From Microbacterium binotii (GTDB lineage Bacteria > Actinomycetota > Actinomycetes > Actinomycetales > Microbacteriaceae): DNA of 64,000 nucleotides. The stretch covers positions 496,001 to 560,000 of the forward strand of contig NZ_CP090347.1 in assembly GCF_021398715.1 (NCBI RefSeq), written 5' to 3'. Of the stretch, positions 27,885-36,517 are shown one piece after another; the stretch's first letter is position 1; every line of letters begins with the position of its first letter. The notes beneath the pieces were generated by a model. The model searched no databases. It was not told the DNA's origin and saw nothing but the letters and a program-made list of their open reading frames with translations. Made by a program: the position numbers and the translations under genes.

Positions 27885-28106
27885 ATGGCTAAAAAAGACG
27901 GTGTCATCGAGATCGAAGGCGTGATCTCCGAGGCTCTGCCCAACGCGATGTTCCGCGTCGAGCTGAGCAACGGGCACAAGGTGCTCGCCACGATCTCCGG
28001 CAAGATGCGGCAGAACTACATCCGCATCATCCCCGAGGACCGCGTCGTCGTGGAGCTCTCGCCCTACGACCTCACGCGCGGCCGCATCGTCTATCGCTAC
28101 CGCTGA
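27885..28106 (+). CDS. infA: Translation initiation factor IF-1
   Basis: A 73-residue OB-fold protein that occupies the A site during initiation. The sequence [20 protein letters not shown] and the C-terminal [14 protein letters not shown] are diagnostic. ATG 27885 is chosen; an in-frame extension upstream (from 27777) would start inside the promoter and is rejected. Confidence 0.98.
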   Translation: MAKKDGVIEIEGVISEALPNAMFRVELSNGHKVLATISGKMRQNYIRIIPEDRVVVELSPYDLTRGRIVYRYR

Positions 28107-28164
28107 TCCGGTCGAGAAGTAACGGCTCCGCTTCGGAGCACGAAGACAGCGAACAGGAAGCATC

Positions 28165-28281
28165 ATGAAGGTCAACCCCAGCGTCAAGCCGATCTGCGAT
28201 CACTGCAAGGTGATCCGTCGTCACGGACGCGTCATGGTCATCTGCAAGTCCAACCCGCGCCACAAGCAGCGCCAGGGCTGA
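28165..28281 (+). CDS. rpmJ: Ribosomal protein L36 (bL36), zinc form
   Basis: A 38-residue 50S protein, easily missed because it is so short. It starts [17 protein letters not shown], with the zinc ligands Cys11, Cys14, Cys27 and His32 all present, so it is the zinc-binding (C+) form. GGAAG precedes ATG 28165. It lies 58 nt after infA. Confidence 0.96.
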   Translation: MKVNPSVKPICDHCKVIRRHGRVMVICKSNPRHKQRQG

Positions 28282-28291
28282 CGAGCAGTCG

Positions 28292-28318
28292 GCGGATGCG
28301 GCTGGTGGCCGCATCCGC
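28292..28318 (+). terminator. Hairpin after rpmJ
   Basis: Perfect 11-bp stem (28292-28302 with 28308-28318), 5-nt loop, 10 nt after the rpmJ stop. Both arms contain the GGATGCGGC/GCCGCATCC word that is frequent in this genome. Probably terminates or attenuates infA-rpmJ transcription before rpsM. Confidence 0.65.
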
Positions 28319-28434
28319 TCCCACAACTGAACAACGAACAACAGGCAGGATCAGATCCCGCAAGGGGGACACCTCGGGCGGAGGCCCGGGCACCGATCCT
28401 GCTCCACACCTCCACTCACTCCTAGGAGAGCCGC

Positions 28435-28809
28435 ATGGCACGTCTTGCCGGCGTCGACATCCCGCGCGACAAGCGCGTGGTGATCGCACTCACGTACATC
28501 TACGGCATCGGCCGTACCCGCTCCGTCGAGATCCTGAAGGCGACTTCGATCGACGAGAGCATCCGCGTCAAGGATCTGACCGACGACCAGCTCGTCGCGC
28601 TCCGCGACTACATCGAAGGCACCTACAAGGTCGAAGGTGATCTTCGTCGTGAGGTCGCCGCCGACATCCGCCGCAAGGTCGAGATCGGCTCCTACGAGGG
28701 CCTGCGTCACCGCCGCGGCCTGCCCGTGCGCGGTCAGCGCACGAAGACCAACGCCCGCACGCGCAAGGGTCCCAAGCGCACCGTCGCCGGCAAGAAGAAG
28801 GCGCGCTAA
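28435..28809 (+). CDS. rpsM: Ribosomal protein S13 (uS13)
   Basis: A 124-residue 30S head protein contacting the P-site tRNA and L5. It starts [20 protein letters not shown] and has the C-terminal [20 protein letters not shown] tail. AGGAGA precedes the ATG. Confidence 0.99.
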   Translation: MARLAGVDIPRDKRVVIALTYIYGIGRTRSVEILKATSIDESIRVKDLTDDQLVALRDYIEGTYKVEGDLRREVAADIRRKVEIGSYEGLRHRRGLPVRGQRTKTNARTRKGPKRTVAGKKKAR

Positions 28810-28842
28810 GGCGCGGCCCCCAGGGTTTAGGAGAACACGCAC

Positions 28843-29241
28843 ATGGCACAGGCCAAGTCCGCGGCGCGCAAGCCCCGCCGCAAGGAGAAGAAGAACATCG
28901 CCGTGGGTCACGCCCACATCAAGTCGACGTTCAACAACACGATCGTTTCGATCACCGACCCGTCCGGCGCTGTCATCAGCTGGGCGTCCTCCGGTGGAGT
29001 GGGCTTCAAGGGCTCGCGCAAGTCGACCCCGTACGCGGCCGGCATGGCCGCCGAGTCGGCCGCCCGTCAGGCCGCCGAGCACGGTGTCAAGAAGGTCGAC
29101 GTCTTCGTGAAGGGTCCGGGTTCGGGCCGCGAGACCGCGATCCGCTCGCTGACCGCTGCCGGCCTCGAGGTGGGGTCGATCCAGGACGTCACGCCGCAGG
29201 CGCACAACGGCTGCCGCCCGCCCAAGCGTCGCCGCGTCTGA
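28843..29241 (+). CDS. rpsK: Ribosomal protein S11 (uS11)
   Basis: A 132-residue platform protein of the 30S subunit near the E-site mRNA. Landmarks are [18 protein letters not shown] and the C terminus [15 protein letters not shown]. In many bacteria rpsD follows; here a hairpin and then rpoA follow. Confidence 0.99.
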   Translation: MAQAKSAARKPRRKEKKNIAVGHAHIKSTFNNTIVSITDPSGAVISWASSGGVGFKGSRKSTPYAAGMAAESAARQAAEHGVKKVDVFVKGPGSGRETAIRSLTAAGLEVGSIQDVTPQAHNGCRPPKRRRV

Positions 29242-29256
29242 CGTCTCACAGCTTCT

Positions 29257-29297
29257 GGATGCCGGGGCGCGCCGCCTGACGGTGCGCCCCGGCATCC
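29257..29297 (+). terminator. Hairpin between rpsK and rpoA
   Basis: Perfect 14-bp stem (29257-29270 with 29284-29297), 13-nt loop, followed by an A-rich stretch. It begins 15 nt after the rpsK stop. Confidence 0.75.
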
Positions 29298-29334
29298 GCG
29301 AGAAAAACTCAACACCTCATCCACGCAAGTGTCA

Positions 29335-29340
29335 TATAGC
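29335..29340 (+). promoter_or_regulatory. Possible -10 element of rpoA
   Basis: TATAGC 26 nt before the rpoA GTG, with GAAAGGA in between. No clear -35, so this is tentative. Confidence 0.35.
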
Positions 29341-29366
29341 GGGCACTTAGCCGAAAGGAACACATC

Positions 29367-30356
29367 GTGCTCATCGCACAGCGTCCCACTCTGACCGAGG
29401 AGAAGATCGGGGAGTTCCGCAGCCGCTTCGTCATCGAGCCGCTCGAGCCCGGCTTCGGTTACACCATCGGCAACGCGCTGCGTCGCAGCCTCCTCTCGTC
29501 CATCCCCGGTGCTGCTGTCACCAGCATCCGCATCGACGGCGTGCTGCACGAGTTCAGCACCATCCCCGGTGTGAAGGAGGATGTCACCGAGATCATCCTG
29601 AACATCAAGCAGCTGGTCGTCTCGAGCGAGCGCGACGAGCCCATCACGGCCTATCTGCGCAAGACGGGCGCGGGCGAAGTGACCGCCGCCGACATCTCGG
29701 CTCCGGCCGGCGTCGAGGTGCACAACCCCGAGCTGGTCATCGCGACCCTCAACGACACCGCTCGTTTCGAGCTCGAGCTCACGATCGAGCGCGGCCGCGG
29801 CTACGTGTCGGCCACGCAGAACCGCAACGAGTACGCCGAGGCGGGTCAGATCCCGATCGACTCGATCTACTCGCCGGTGCTCAAGGTCAGCTACCGCGTC
29901 GAGGCCACCCGTGCCGGTGAGCGCACCGACTTCGACAAGCTCGTGCTGGACGTCGAGACCAAGCCCTCGATCGCCCCGCGCGACGCCGTCGCGTCGGCCG
30001 GCCGCACCCTGACCGAGCTGTTCGGCCTCGCCCGCGAGCTGAACGTCGAGGCCGAGGGCATCGAGATCGGCCCCGCGCCGGTCGAGACCGTCCTCTCCAA
30101 CGAGCTGTCGATGCCCATCGAGGACCTCGATCTCTCGGTGCGCTCGTACAACTGCCTCAAGCGCGAGGGCATCAACACGGTGTCCGAGCTGGTCGCCCTC
30201 TCGGAGACGCAGCTCATGAACATCCGCAACTTCGGTCAGAAGTCGGTCGACGAGGTGCGCGACAAGCTCGTCTCGCTCGGTCTGTCGCTGAAGGACTCGG
30301 TGCCCGGTTTCGACGGCGCCCACTTCTACGGCGGATACGAAGAAGACAACGCCTGA
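29367..30356 (+). CDS. rpoA: RNA polymerase alpha subunit
   Basis: A 329-residue subunit; its N-terminal domain dimerises and nucleates polymerase assembly, and its C-terminal domain binds UP elements and activators. [18 protein letters not shown] is near residue 31; the CTD begins near [18 protein letters not shown] and ends with [16 protein letters not shown] start after GAAAGGA. Present once, followed by rplQ. Confidence 0.99.
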   Translation: MLIAQRPTLTEEKIGEFRSRFVIEPLEPGFGYTIGNALRRSLLSSIPGAAVTSIRIDGVLHEFSTIPGVKEDVTEIILNIKQLVVSSERDEPITAYLRKTGAGEVTAADISAPAGVEVHNPELVIATLNDTARFELELTIERGRGYVSATQNRNEYAEAGQIPIDSIYSPVLKVSYRVEATRAGERTDFDKLVLDVETKPSIAPRDAVASAGRTLTELFGLARELNVEAEGIEIGPAPVETVLSNELSMPIEDLDLSVRSYNCLKREGINTVSELVALSETQLMNIRNFGQKSVDEVRDKLVSLGLSLKDSVPGFDGAHFYGGYEEDNA

Positions 30357-30391
30357 TCCGGCTCACCCGCGAAATCCTGGAGTAACTGAGA

Positions 30392-30943
30392 ATGCCCAAG
30401 CCCACGAAGGGACCCCGCCTCGGAGGCGGCCCCGCACACGAGCGTCTTCTGCTGGCGAACCTTGCCGCGGCACTGTTCACGCACAAGTCGATCACGACGA
30501 CCGAGACCAAGGCCAAGCGCCTGCGTCCGCTCGCCGAGCGTCTCATCACGTTCGGAAAGCGCGGCGACCTGCACGCGCGCCGTCGCGTGCTCTCGGTCAT
30601 CGGTGACAAGGAAGTCGTGCACGTCCTGTTCACCGAGATCGCGCCCCTGGTCGCCGAGCGTGAGGGCGGCTACACCCGCATCACGAAGATCGGCAACCGC
30701 AAGGGCGACAACGCTCCCATGGCCGTGATCGAGCTCGTGCTCGAGCCCGTCACCAAGAAGAAGGCGGCCCCCGCCAAGAAGGCCGCCAAGGTCGAGAAGG
30801 CTCCCGTCGAGGAAGCCCCCGCCGTGGAGACGGTTGTCGAAGAGGCTCCGGCCGAGGAGACTGTCGTCGAGGATGCCCCCGAGGCGTCCGAGGCCACCGC
30901 TGACGAGGCTCCGGCCGAGTCGGAGGAGAAGAAGTCCGAGTAA
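30392..30943 (+). CDS. rplQ: Ribosomal protein L17 (bL17) with acidic C-terminal tail
   Basis: A 50S tunnel-exit protein. The core (residues 1-120) starts [20 protein letters not shown]. The last ~60 residues are a disordered tail, first Lys/Ala-rich and then Glu/Ala/Pro/Val-rich with a repeated EEAPA-type motif, giving 183 residues. Last gene of the super-operon; a UUCG-capped terminator follows. Confidence 0.98.
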   Translation: MPKPTKGPRLGGGPAHERLLLANLAAALFTHKSITTTETKAKRLRPLAERLITFGKRGDLHARRRVLSVIGDKEVVHVLFTEIAPLVAEREGGYTRITKIGNRKGDNAPMAVIELVLEPVTKKKAAPAKKAAKVEKAPVEEAPAVETVVEEAPAEETVVEDAPEASEATADEAPAESEEKKSE

Positions 30944-30980
30944 TCGGACCCGCCGGGACCCGTCCCGGCCCCTTTGCACC

Positions 30981-31018
30981 GCGAACCCCGCGTGATCTTC
31001 GGATCCCGCGGGGTTCGC
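30981..31018. terminator. Bidirectional UUCG-capped terminator
   Basis: 12-bp outer stem (30981-30992 with 31007-31018), one mismatch and a 4-bp inner stem capped by TTCG. It sits between the convergent rplQ and acyltransferase genes and can serve both. Confidence 0.85.
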
Positions 31019-31061
31019 GCCGTTTACGGTGAGGTGTCCGGGGACGGGCGTGACCGCCCGC

Positions 31062-32996
31062 TCAGCCCGCGTCGGGCGAGCCGGGCGCCTGGAACAGCTG
31101 GGACCGGCGCAGCTCCTGCTCGAAGGCACGCTGGGCCGCGAACGCGGAGAACCGTGCCTTCGCCCGCTGTGCGTCGGCGAGGGCGGTGACCACGACGTCG
31201 GCGTAGATCCTGCCGCCCGCATCCCCCGGGTGCACTTCGTCGCCGGCGAGCAGGTCGGGACGCGGTGCGATCGCCGACTGCCAGTCCGCGATCTGGACTC
31301 CGCGATGCGTGCGGGCGAACGCTGCGAGCTCGGCATTGACGCCGGGAATCCAGGATCGGGGTGCGGACGCGGTGACGAGCACGAGCTGACGCTCGGGGCC
31401 GATGGCCTCGATCACCTGATCGAGGGTTCGCTGCGAGATCGAGCCGTTGGTGCCCAGACCCAGGACGACGAACTCGCGCAGTCGGCCCGAGCCGGCGAGG
31501 GATCGCAGGATGTCGGGAGCCGCGGACATCTGACGCGAGACGACGGCGTCCACGTCCGCCCCGGGAAGCGCGGCGAGCAGGCTGGGGGCCGAGGCGAGCA
31601 TCACGGAATCGCCGACGGCGGTGACCTCGTCGCCCGTGACGATGTCGTCGTCGGGGTCCCCTCCCGCGTTCGTCGGCGTGGGTTGATCCTGCAGCGCGTC
31701 CATGCCGGCGGTGACCACGGCTTCGCCGCTGGAGACAGCCGGAGCCGAGACGACAGCGGCGGCGGTTCCGGCGATGAGCAGCAGGCAGGTCGCCGTGACC
31801 CCGACGGCCCTCGCTCGACGGCGCGCGCTCGACGCGAACGCTCGTCGGAGGTCGGAGAAGACCTGACGGACTCCGCGGCGGCGCACCGGCATCTCGAGGA
31901 ACCGATAGGACAGTGCCGACAGAGCGACTGTCACGGCCAGTGCGGCGGCGCCGATCGTCGCGGGGAACGGGCGATCGATGCTCGTGCCCTGCCAGGCGGC
32001 GACCAGCAGCACCAACACGGGCCAATGCCAGAGATACAGACCGTACGAGCGTTCGCCGACCCACCGCAGGGGTGCGGCATCCAGCGCCCGGCCCAGCAGC
32101 GACCCGGGCCACGCCCCCGCCACGACCACGATCGCGGTGAGTCCGCTCGCCGCGACAAGTGCGCCGGGGAAGGTCACGCTGCTCTGGCTCTGTCCGATCG
32201 TCGCCAGCAGGACGAGGCCCGCGAGAGCGGCGGCGCCGATCGCGGACACGCCGCCTCGAACGTCCGGCCGTCGCATCCAGCCGCGCTCGACGCGCAGGGC
32301 CGCGCGCCACGTGAACGCGGCGGCGACGCCGAGAAGGAGGCCGAAGGCGTGTGAATCGGTCCCGAAGTAGGCGCGGGTGACGCGCGCGCCCAGAGTGAGC
32401 GGGTCTGCGGAGCCGGACGCGACGATGACCGCCATCCAGACCGCTGATGCGGCCGCCATGATCAGTGCAGCGGCCACGCGCATCCAGGCGCGGGGAAGCA
32501 GCAGGAGAGCGAGCAGCAGCGGCGGCCAGACGAGGTAGAACTGCTCCTCGACGGCGAGGGACCAGAGGTTGCGGAAGAGTTCACCGCCCCCGGAGCCGAA
32601 GTAGTCCGCGCCGTCCACGACAGCGGTCCAGTTGTACCCGAACACGAGCGCGCCGAGGAGCTGTCGCCCCAGACCCACGAGCACGTCGCCCCCGATCAGC
32701 CATGCCGCGCTCGCACCCACCGTCAGGACGAGCAGCAGGGCCGGCAGCAGCCGTCGCGCCCGACGGCGCCAGAAGGCTCCGAGCGCGACGCGACCGGTCT
32801 CATCGTGCTCGCGCAGCAGCAGCGAGGTGATGAGGAATCCGCTGATCACGAAGAAGACGTCGACACCGACGAACCCGCCACGCAGCCACCAGCCGGGGAA
32901 CAGGTGATAGACCACGACGAGCGCGACGGCGACCGCGCGGAGGCCGTCGAGACCCGCGTAGCGGGCGCGCGGGAGAAGAGGGGTGTCAGCGATCAT
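31062..32996 (-). CDS. OatA-like membrane acyltransferase with SGNH domain
   Basis: A 644-residue protein. The N-terminal acyltransferase-3 domain (about residues 1-350) has roughly ten helices and starts YAGLDGLRAVAVALVVVYH with the catalytic-site histidine region; FFVISGFLITSLLLRE and NLWSLAVEEQFYLVWP are family motifs. A C-terminal extracytoplasmic SGNH-hydrolase-like domain (from VGDSVMLASAPSL near residue 460 to DEVHPGDAGGRIYAD) completes the OatA architecture. Such proteins O-acetylate peptidoglycan or surface glycans. ATG 32996 is chosen over longer in-frame starts because a TAGAAT -10 lies between them. Confidence 0.92.
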   Translation of the reverse strand: MIADTPLLPRARYAGLDGLRAVAVALVVVYHLFPGWWLRGGFVGVDVFFVISGFLITSLLLREHDETGRVALGAFWRRRARRLLPALLLVLTVGASAAWLIGGDVLVGLGRQLLGALVFGYNWTAVVDGADYFGSGGGELFRNLWSLAVEEQFYLVWPPLLLALLLLPRAWMRVAAALIMAAASAVWMAVIVASGSADPLTLGARVTRAYFGTDSHAFGLLLGVAAAFTWRAALRVERGWMRRPDVRGGVSAIGAAALAGLVLLATIGQSQSSVTFPGALVAASGLTAIVVVAGAWPGSLLGRALDAAPLRWVGERSYGLYLWHWPVLVLLVAAWQGTSIDRPFPATIGAAALAVTVALSALSYRFLEMPVRRRGVRQVFSDLRRAFASSARRRARAVGVTATCLLLIAGTAAAVVSAPAVSSGEAVVTAGMDALQDQPTPTNAGGDPDDDIVTGDEVTAVGDSVMLASAPSLLAALPGADVDAVVSRQMSAAPDILRSLAGSGRLREFVVLGLGTNGSISQRTLDQVIEAIGPERQLVLVTASAPRSWIPGVNAELAAFARTHRGVQIADWQSAIAPRPDLLAGDEVHPGDAGGRIYADVVVTALADAQRAKARFSAFAAQRAFEQELRRSQLFQAPGSPDAG

Positions 32997-33027
32997 GGGG
33001 AGAGGATCCGGGGTGGGAAACCCGGCC

Positions 33028-33033
33028 ATTCTA
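33028..33033 (-). promoter_or_regulatory. -10 element of acyltransferase gene
   Basis: TAGAAT read on the minus strand; initiation near 33021 gives a 25-nt leader to ATG 32996. It argues against the upstream in-frame ATG at 33029, which overlaps the hexamer. Confidence 0.5.
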
Positions 33034-33069
33034 CGATCCGCGCATGGGCGCCTCCGCCGAGTGCACCCG

Positions 33070-33075
33070 TAGGCT
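33070..33075 (+). promoter_or_regulatory. -10 element of truA, leaderless mRNA
   Basis: TAGGCT exactly 6 nt before the truA GTG, with no ribosome-binding site between. Confidence 0.6.
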
Positions 33076-33081
33076 TGTGCA

Positions 33082-33921
33082 GTGCGGATCCGACTCGACA
33101 TCGCTTATGACGGCACGCACTTCCGCGGCTGGGCGCGGCAGCCGGGCCTGCGCACCGTCCAAGGAACGCTCGAGGAGGCCTTGGCGCGGATCATCGCCGG
33201 TGCGCCGCAGCTGACGGTCGCCGGACGCACGGATGCGGGCGTGCACGCGAGCGGCCAGGTCGCCCATCTCGACCTCGACGACGCACAGCGGACGCGGCTG
33301 GCGGCCTCGCGCCGGTCGGAGTCCGATCCCGTTGCGGCTCTGGCGCGACGCATCCGCGGCGTTCTGAGCTCGTACGCGGATGTGACGGTGCACCGCACCA
33401 CGCTCGCCCCCGACGGCTTCGACGCGCGGTTCTCGGCTGTCTGGCGCCGGTACGCCTACCGGATCGCAGACGACGTCACCGGTTACGATCCGCTGCGACG
33501 GGAGTTCACCACGACCGTGCGCGCCGCGCTGGATGTCGCAGCGATGGATGAGGCCGCGCAGTCGCTGCGGGGCCTGCACGACTTCGCTGCCTACTGCAAG
33601 CCGCGCGAGGAAGCGACGACCATCCGTACGCTGCTCGAGTTCGACTGGCGCCGCGATGACGAGGGAGCGATCGTGGCGAACGTGAAAGCGGACGCATTCT
33701 GCCATTCGATGGTGCGCGCGCTCGTGGGGGCGTGTGTCGCGGTCGGACAAGGGCGCCTCGCGGTCGAGGACGTCGTGCGGCTGCGCGAGCAGGCGACGCG
33801 GACGAGTGAGTTCGCCGTTCTCGCGGCGCGCGGGCTGGTGCTGACGGAAGTGGGCTATCCGGAGCCCGAGCTGATGGCGGCGCGGGCCGAGCAGACGCGG
33901 GCGCGTCGCGACCAGGAATGA
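33082..33921 (+). CDS. truA: tRNA pseudouridine(38-40) synthase
   Basis: A 279-residue cytosolic enzyme converting uridines 38-40 of the anticodon arm to pseudouridine. The catalytic aspartate is in GRTDAGVHASGQVAH (near residue 52); RYAYRI, the FAAYCKP segment and CHSMVRALVG (near residue 205) are conserved. Starts with GTG on a probably leaderless transcript. truA next to rplQ is common in bacteria; here an acyltransferase gene lies between them in the opposite orientation. Confidence 0.97.
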   Translation: MRIRLDIAYDGTHFRGWARQPGLRTVQGTLEEALARIIAGAPQLTVAGRTDAGVHASGQVAHLDLDDAQRTRLAASRRSESDPVAALARRIRGVLSSYADVTVHRTTLAPDGFDARFSAVWRRYAYRIADDVTGYDPLRREFTTTVRAALDVAAMDEAAQSLRGLHDFAAYCKPREEATTIRTLLEFDWRRDDEGAIVANVKADAFCHSMVRALVGACVAVGQGRLAVEDVVRLREQATRTSEFAVLAARGLVLTEVGYPEPELMAARAEQTRARRDQE

Positions 33922-33985
33922 ATTCGCTGGGCGTTGCGCAACCGGCATCCGTCGTTCATGTGCCGGGCATAGTGTGGATGGCCTG

Positions 33986-34681
33986 ATGAAGGTCATCTCC
34001 TACAACCTGCGCAAACATCGCGCTGCGGGCGAGATCGCGGATCTCGCCGAGCAGCACGGCGTCGATGTCCTCTGCCTCCAGGAGGCGGATACGACCGACA
34101 TCCCCGAGGTCAGCGGGGGCCTGCGCCTGGCGGACGCCACGAGCCGCAACCGGTTGGGTCTGGCGGTCTACTACCGCGAGAGCAGCTTCCGGCTGCAGGG
34201 GGTACGTGCCCTCTCGCTCAAGAAGTCGCTGCACGATCGCGTGCTCAAGCCCGCGGAGGAGCGCATGCTGGGCGTGCGACTGCACGACATCGACGCGGGT
34301 CGCGAGATCATCGTCGCGTCCTTCCACGCCGCACCGCTCACCGCCCTCAACTCCCTACGCCGCCACCAGATCCGCACGGCACTGGCCGAGCTGCAGGACC
34401 TCGGACCGCAGCTTCCCGCTCTGATGGTGGGCGATTACAACTACCCCGTCTTCAAGGAACGTCTCGGCGAGCGCGTGCGGGACCAGGGGTACGAGCTCAC
34501 GCTCAGCGACACCCGCACATACACCCGCTATCGCTTCTTCCGCGGGCACTACGACTTCGCGACGTCCACCGGCTTCGACATCGAGCACATCCGGACGCTG
34601 CCGCAGGGGCTCAGCGACCACCTGCCCATCCTCGTGACGGCCACGCTCTCGTCGTCGCGTTCGCGCGTCGAGGTCAGCTGA
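33986..34681 (+). CDS. Endonuclease/exonuclease/phosphatase-family protein
   Basis: A 231-residue protein of the EEP fold, a metal-dependent phosphodiesterase/phosphatase family. N-terminal MKVISYNLRKHRAAGEI, VLCLQEADTTD (metal-binding Glu), HAAPLT and GDYNYPVF motifs and C-terminal GLSDHLPILV (catalytic Asp-His) are in family order. The substrate cannot be inferred. ATG 33986 is preferred to the in-frame GTG 33974, which sits in a TAGTGT -10-like word (33970-33975). Confidence 0.87.
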   Translation: MKVISYNLRKHRAAGEIADLAEQHGVDVLCLQEADTTDIPEVSGGLRLADATSRNRLGLAVYYRESSFRLQGVRALSLKKSLHDRVLKPAEERMLGVRLHDIDAGREIIVASFHAAPLTALNSLRRHQIRTALAELQDLGPQLPALMVGDYNYPVFKERLGERVRDQGYELTLSDTRTYTRYRFFRGHYDFATSTGFDIEHIRTLPQGLSDHLPILVTATLSSSRSRVEVS

Positions 34682-34687
34682 GTCCGT

Positions 34688-36451
34688 TCAGCCGCACGAG
34701 ACGGCGAGGGCCGAGTCCGTACCGGGCAGCACCGGCGTGACCTGGGCGCTCAGCTCGGGGGTCCAGGGCGTGCGGACGCGGATGCTGGCGCTGGCCGCCT
34801 CGCCCGGAGCGAGGAGCGACGACCACACGAGAACCGGCCTGCCCTGGTCGGTGCCGGACTGGAAACCGCTGCCGTCCGAGTTCTCCGAAGAGATGACGGA
34901 GGCGCCCTCAGGGAGATACAGATAGCCCGTCGTGCGGGTCAGCCCGGCCGCAGTCCCGAAGCTGCCCCCTCCGGTGATGGAGGACGGGTAGCCCGCGACG
35001 TCGGAGGGCGCGTCATTGGTGAGCGACACGTCGAGCACGGCTTCGGCCGCTCCGCCGGCGGTGCTGCACCATTGGACGCCGGTGCCGACCTTCATGTAGT
35101 AGTCCAGCTTGGAGCCGGTGGCGTCGTTGAGGTACACCCCGAAGCTCGTCTGCTGACTGTCGGTCACCGGCAGCAGGCCCTGCAGGCTCGTGCCGTCGAG
35201 GATCGCCTGTTCCTCGGGCGCATTGCTCCAGATGAGCAGGCGCTCCTCCTCCCCGGCCTTCGCCAAGGCCGAGACGAGGGCGGACGGGGCCACGTCTCCC
35301 GCGGCGAGTTTGGTGAAGACGGACGCGGCGGCCGCCTGGAAGAACGCATCCTGGGTCGCCGGGTCGTACCGCAGGTAGACCTCGTTCAGCAGCAGGGGGA
35401 TCGCATTCTCGCTCGTGAGCTCGTCGCCCGTGGGCAGCGCCACGGGGCCGGTCGCCGCCAGCATGTACGACAGGGTGACCGGGTCGAGGGAGATCACCCC
35501 GTCCACTTTGAGGCCGTACTCCCGCTCCCACATCGCCTGAGCGATCTGCGCCGCGAGGGGGAAGGAGGGGACCTGGGTGGCGTTCTGCATGTAGCGCGCG
35601 GGCCGGGTCTGCATGAAGGCGGTGAGCTCGGGACCGATGTCGAGCACGGGTTCACGCAGCTTGCCGATGTCGCCGGAGGCGGACGCCTGGGCGGCGAGAG
35701 AGATCTGGCCGTTCTCCGTGTGCACGAGCGCCATCGCGCCGACGATGCCGCCGAGCGAACGCCACTCGGCGTTGTTCTGGAAGATGACGAGATAGTTGCG
35801 CGGCCCCTCCGCGCCCAGGACGGCCGGCATCAGTGCCGTCGCTCGGCTGACCGCATCCGATCCCGTCTCGACCGAGGCGAGCAGCTCGGACACGTCCTCG
35901 ACGGCGTTCGCGAGCGGGGGGAGCAGGGTGGTTCGATCGATCTCGTCGACGGCATCGGAAGCGAGGGTCACCTGTGCGGTGGTGCTCTGGGCCGCCTCGT
36001 GCATGTCGCCGAACCTGCTCACGTCGATGCGACCGTCGACCGGCTTCAACGCCCCGGCCGAGAAGTCCGACGCGACGCGCACGAGGGGAGTCAGCGCCTT
36101 GCCGGCCACATCGTCGACCGCTGCGGTGACGGTGGCGACGGCGGAGAGCTGGTCGCCGACCCACGGCAGGACCTCGGCGGCGTGCCACACGGGGTCGGAG
36201 GTCAGGGAGCGCGCCTCGGCCGTGTCGGCGGCGATGTCGGCCAGTCGCGCGGTCGCCGCATCCGTGTCGTCGAGGTTGCGGGTGACCTCTGCGGCGGCCC
36301 GCTGCGCCGCGGTCAGGTGGCCGTACGCGAGGTATCCTCGCACCCCCAGCCACGCCGCTGCGGCCACGAGGACGACGAGGAGCGCGAGCAGTACCCAGAC
36401 GAGAATGCGTCCGGCGGTTCTGGCGGGAGCCGGCAGCAGGGGATTGGTCAC
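34688..36451 (-). CDS. DUF4012 membrane-anchored protein (second copy)
   Basis: A 587-residue protein with one N-terminal membrane helix (about residues 14-40), a helical region to about 200, and the DUF4012 core: GPRNYLVIFQNNAEWRSLGG near residue 220 and VDGVISLDPVTLSYMLAATG near 330. It resembles the 616-residue protein at 10042-11892 over most of its length. GTG start after AAGGTGAAGG. It is divergent from two lipoprotein genes and next to a processive GT2, so both DUF4012 copies of this window sit in polysaccharide loci. Function is not established for the family. Confidence 0.85.
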   Translation of the reverse strand: MTNPLLPAPARTAGRILVWVLLALLVVLVAAAAWLGVRGYLAYGHLTAAQRAAAEVTRNLDDTDAATARLADIAADTAEARSLTSDPVWHAAEVLPWVGDQLSAVATVTAAVDDVAGKALTPLVRVASDFSAGALKPVDGRIDVSRFGDMHEAAQSTTAQVTLASDAVDEIDRTTLLPPLANAVEDVSELLASVETGSDAVSRATALMPAVLGAEGPRNYLVIFQNNAEWRSLGGIVGAMALVHTENGQISLAAQASASGDIGKLREPVLDIGPELTAFMQTRPARYMQNATQVPSFPLAAQIAQAMWEREYGLKVDGVISLDPVTLSYMLAATGPVALPTGDELTSENAIPLLLNEVYLRYDPATQDAFFQAAAASVFTKLAAGDVAPSALVSALAKAGEEERLLIWSNAPEEQAILDGTSLQGLLPVTDSQQTSFGVYLNDATGSKLDYYMKVGTGVQWCSTAGGAAEAVLDVSLTNDAPSDVAGYPSSITGGGSFGTAAGLTRTTGYLYLPEGASVISSENSDGSGFQSGTDQGRPVLVWSSLLAPGEAASASIRVRTPWTPELSAQVTPVLPGTDSALAVSCG

Positions 36452-36482
36452 GCCTTCACCTTAAGCGGTCATGCCGCGCCGC

Positions 36483-36488
36483 TAGAGT
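36483..36488 (+). promoter_or_regulatory. Putative -10 element of first lipoprotein gene
   Basis: TAGAGT; initiation near 36494 gives a short leader with CCGGGAG before ATG 36518. Confidence 0.4.
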
Positions 36489-36517
36489 GGGAAGTCCACC
36501 TCACACCGGGAGTCGCC

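Noticed and set aside
28292..28318. CRISPR-like or IS-end interpretation of the GGATGCGGC inverted repeat
   Set aside because: Single stem-loop, no array, no transposase nearby; terminator or attenuator is simpler.
35072..36517. Long in-frame N-terminal extension of the first lipoprotein
   Set aside because: It is antisense to the DUF4012 gene and would destroy the signal peptide and lipobox at the N terminus.
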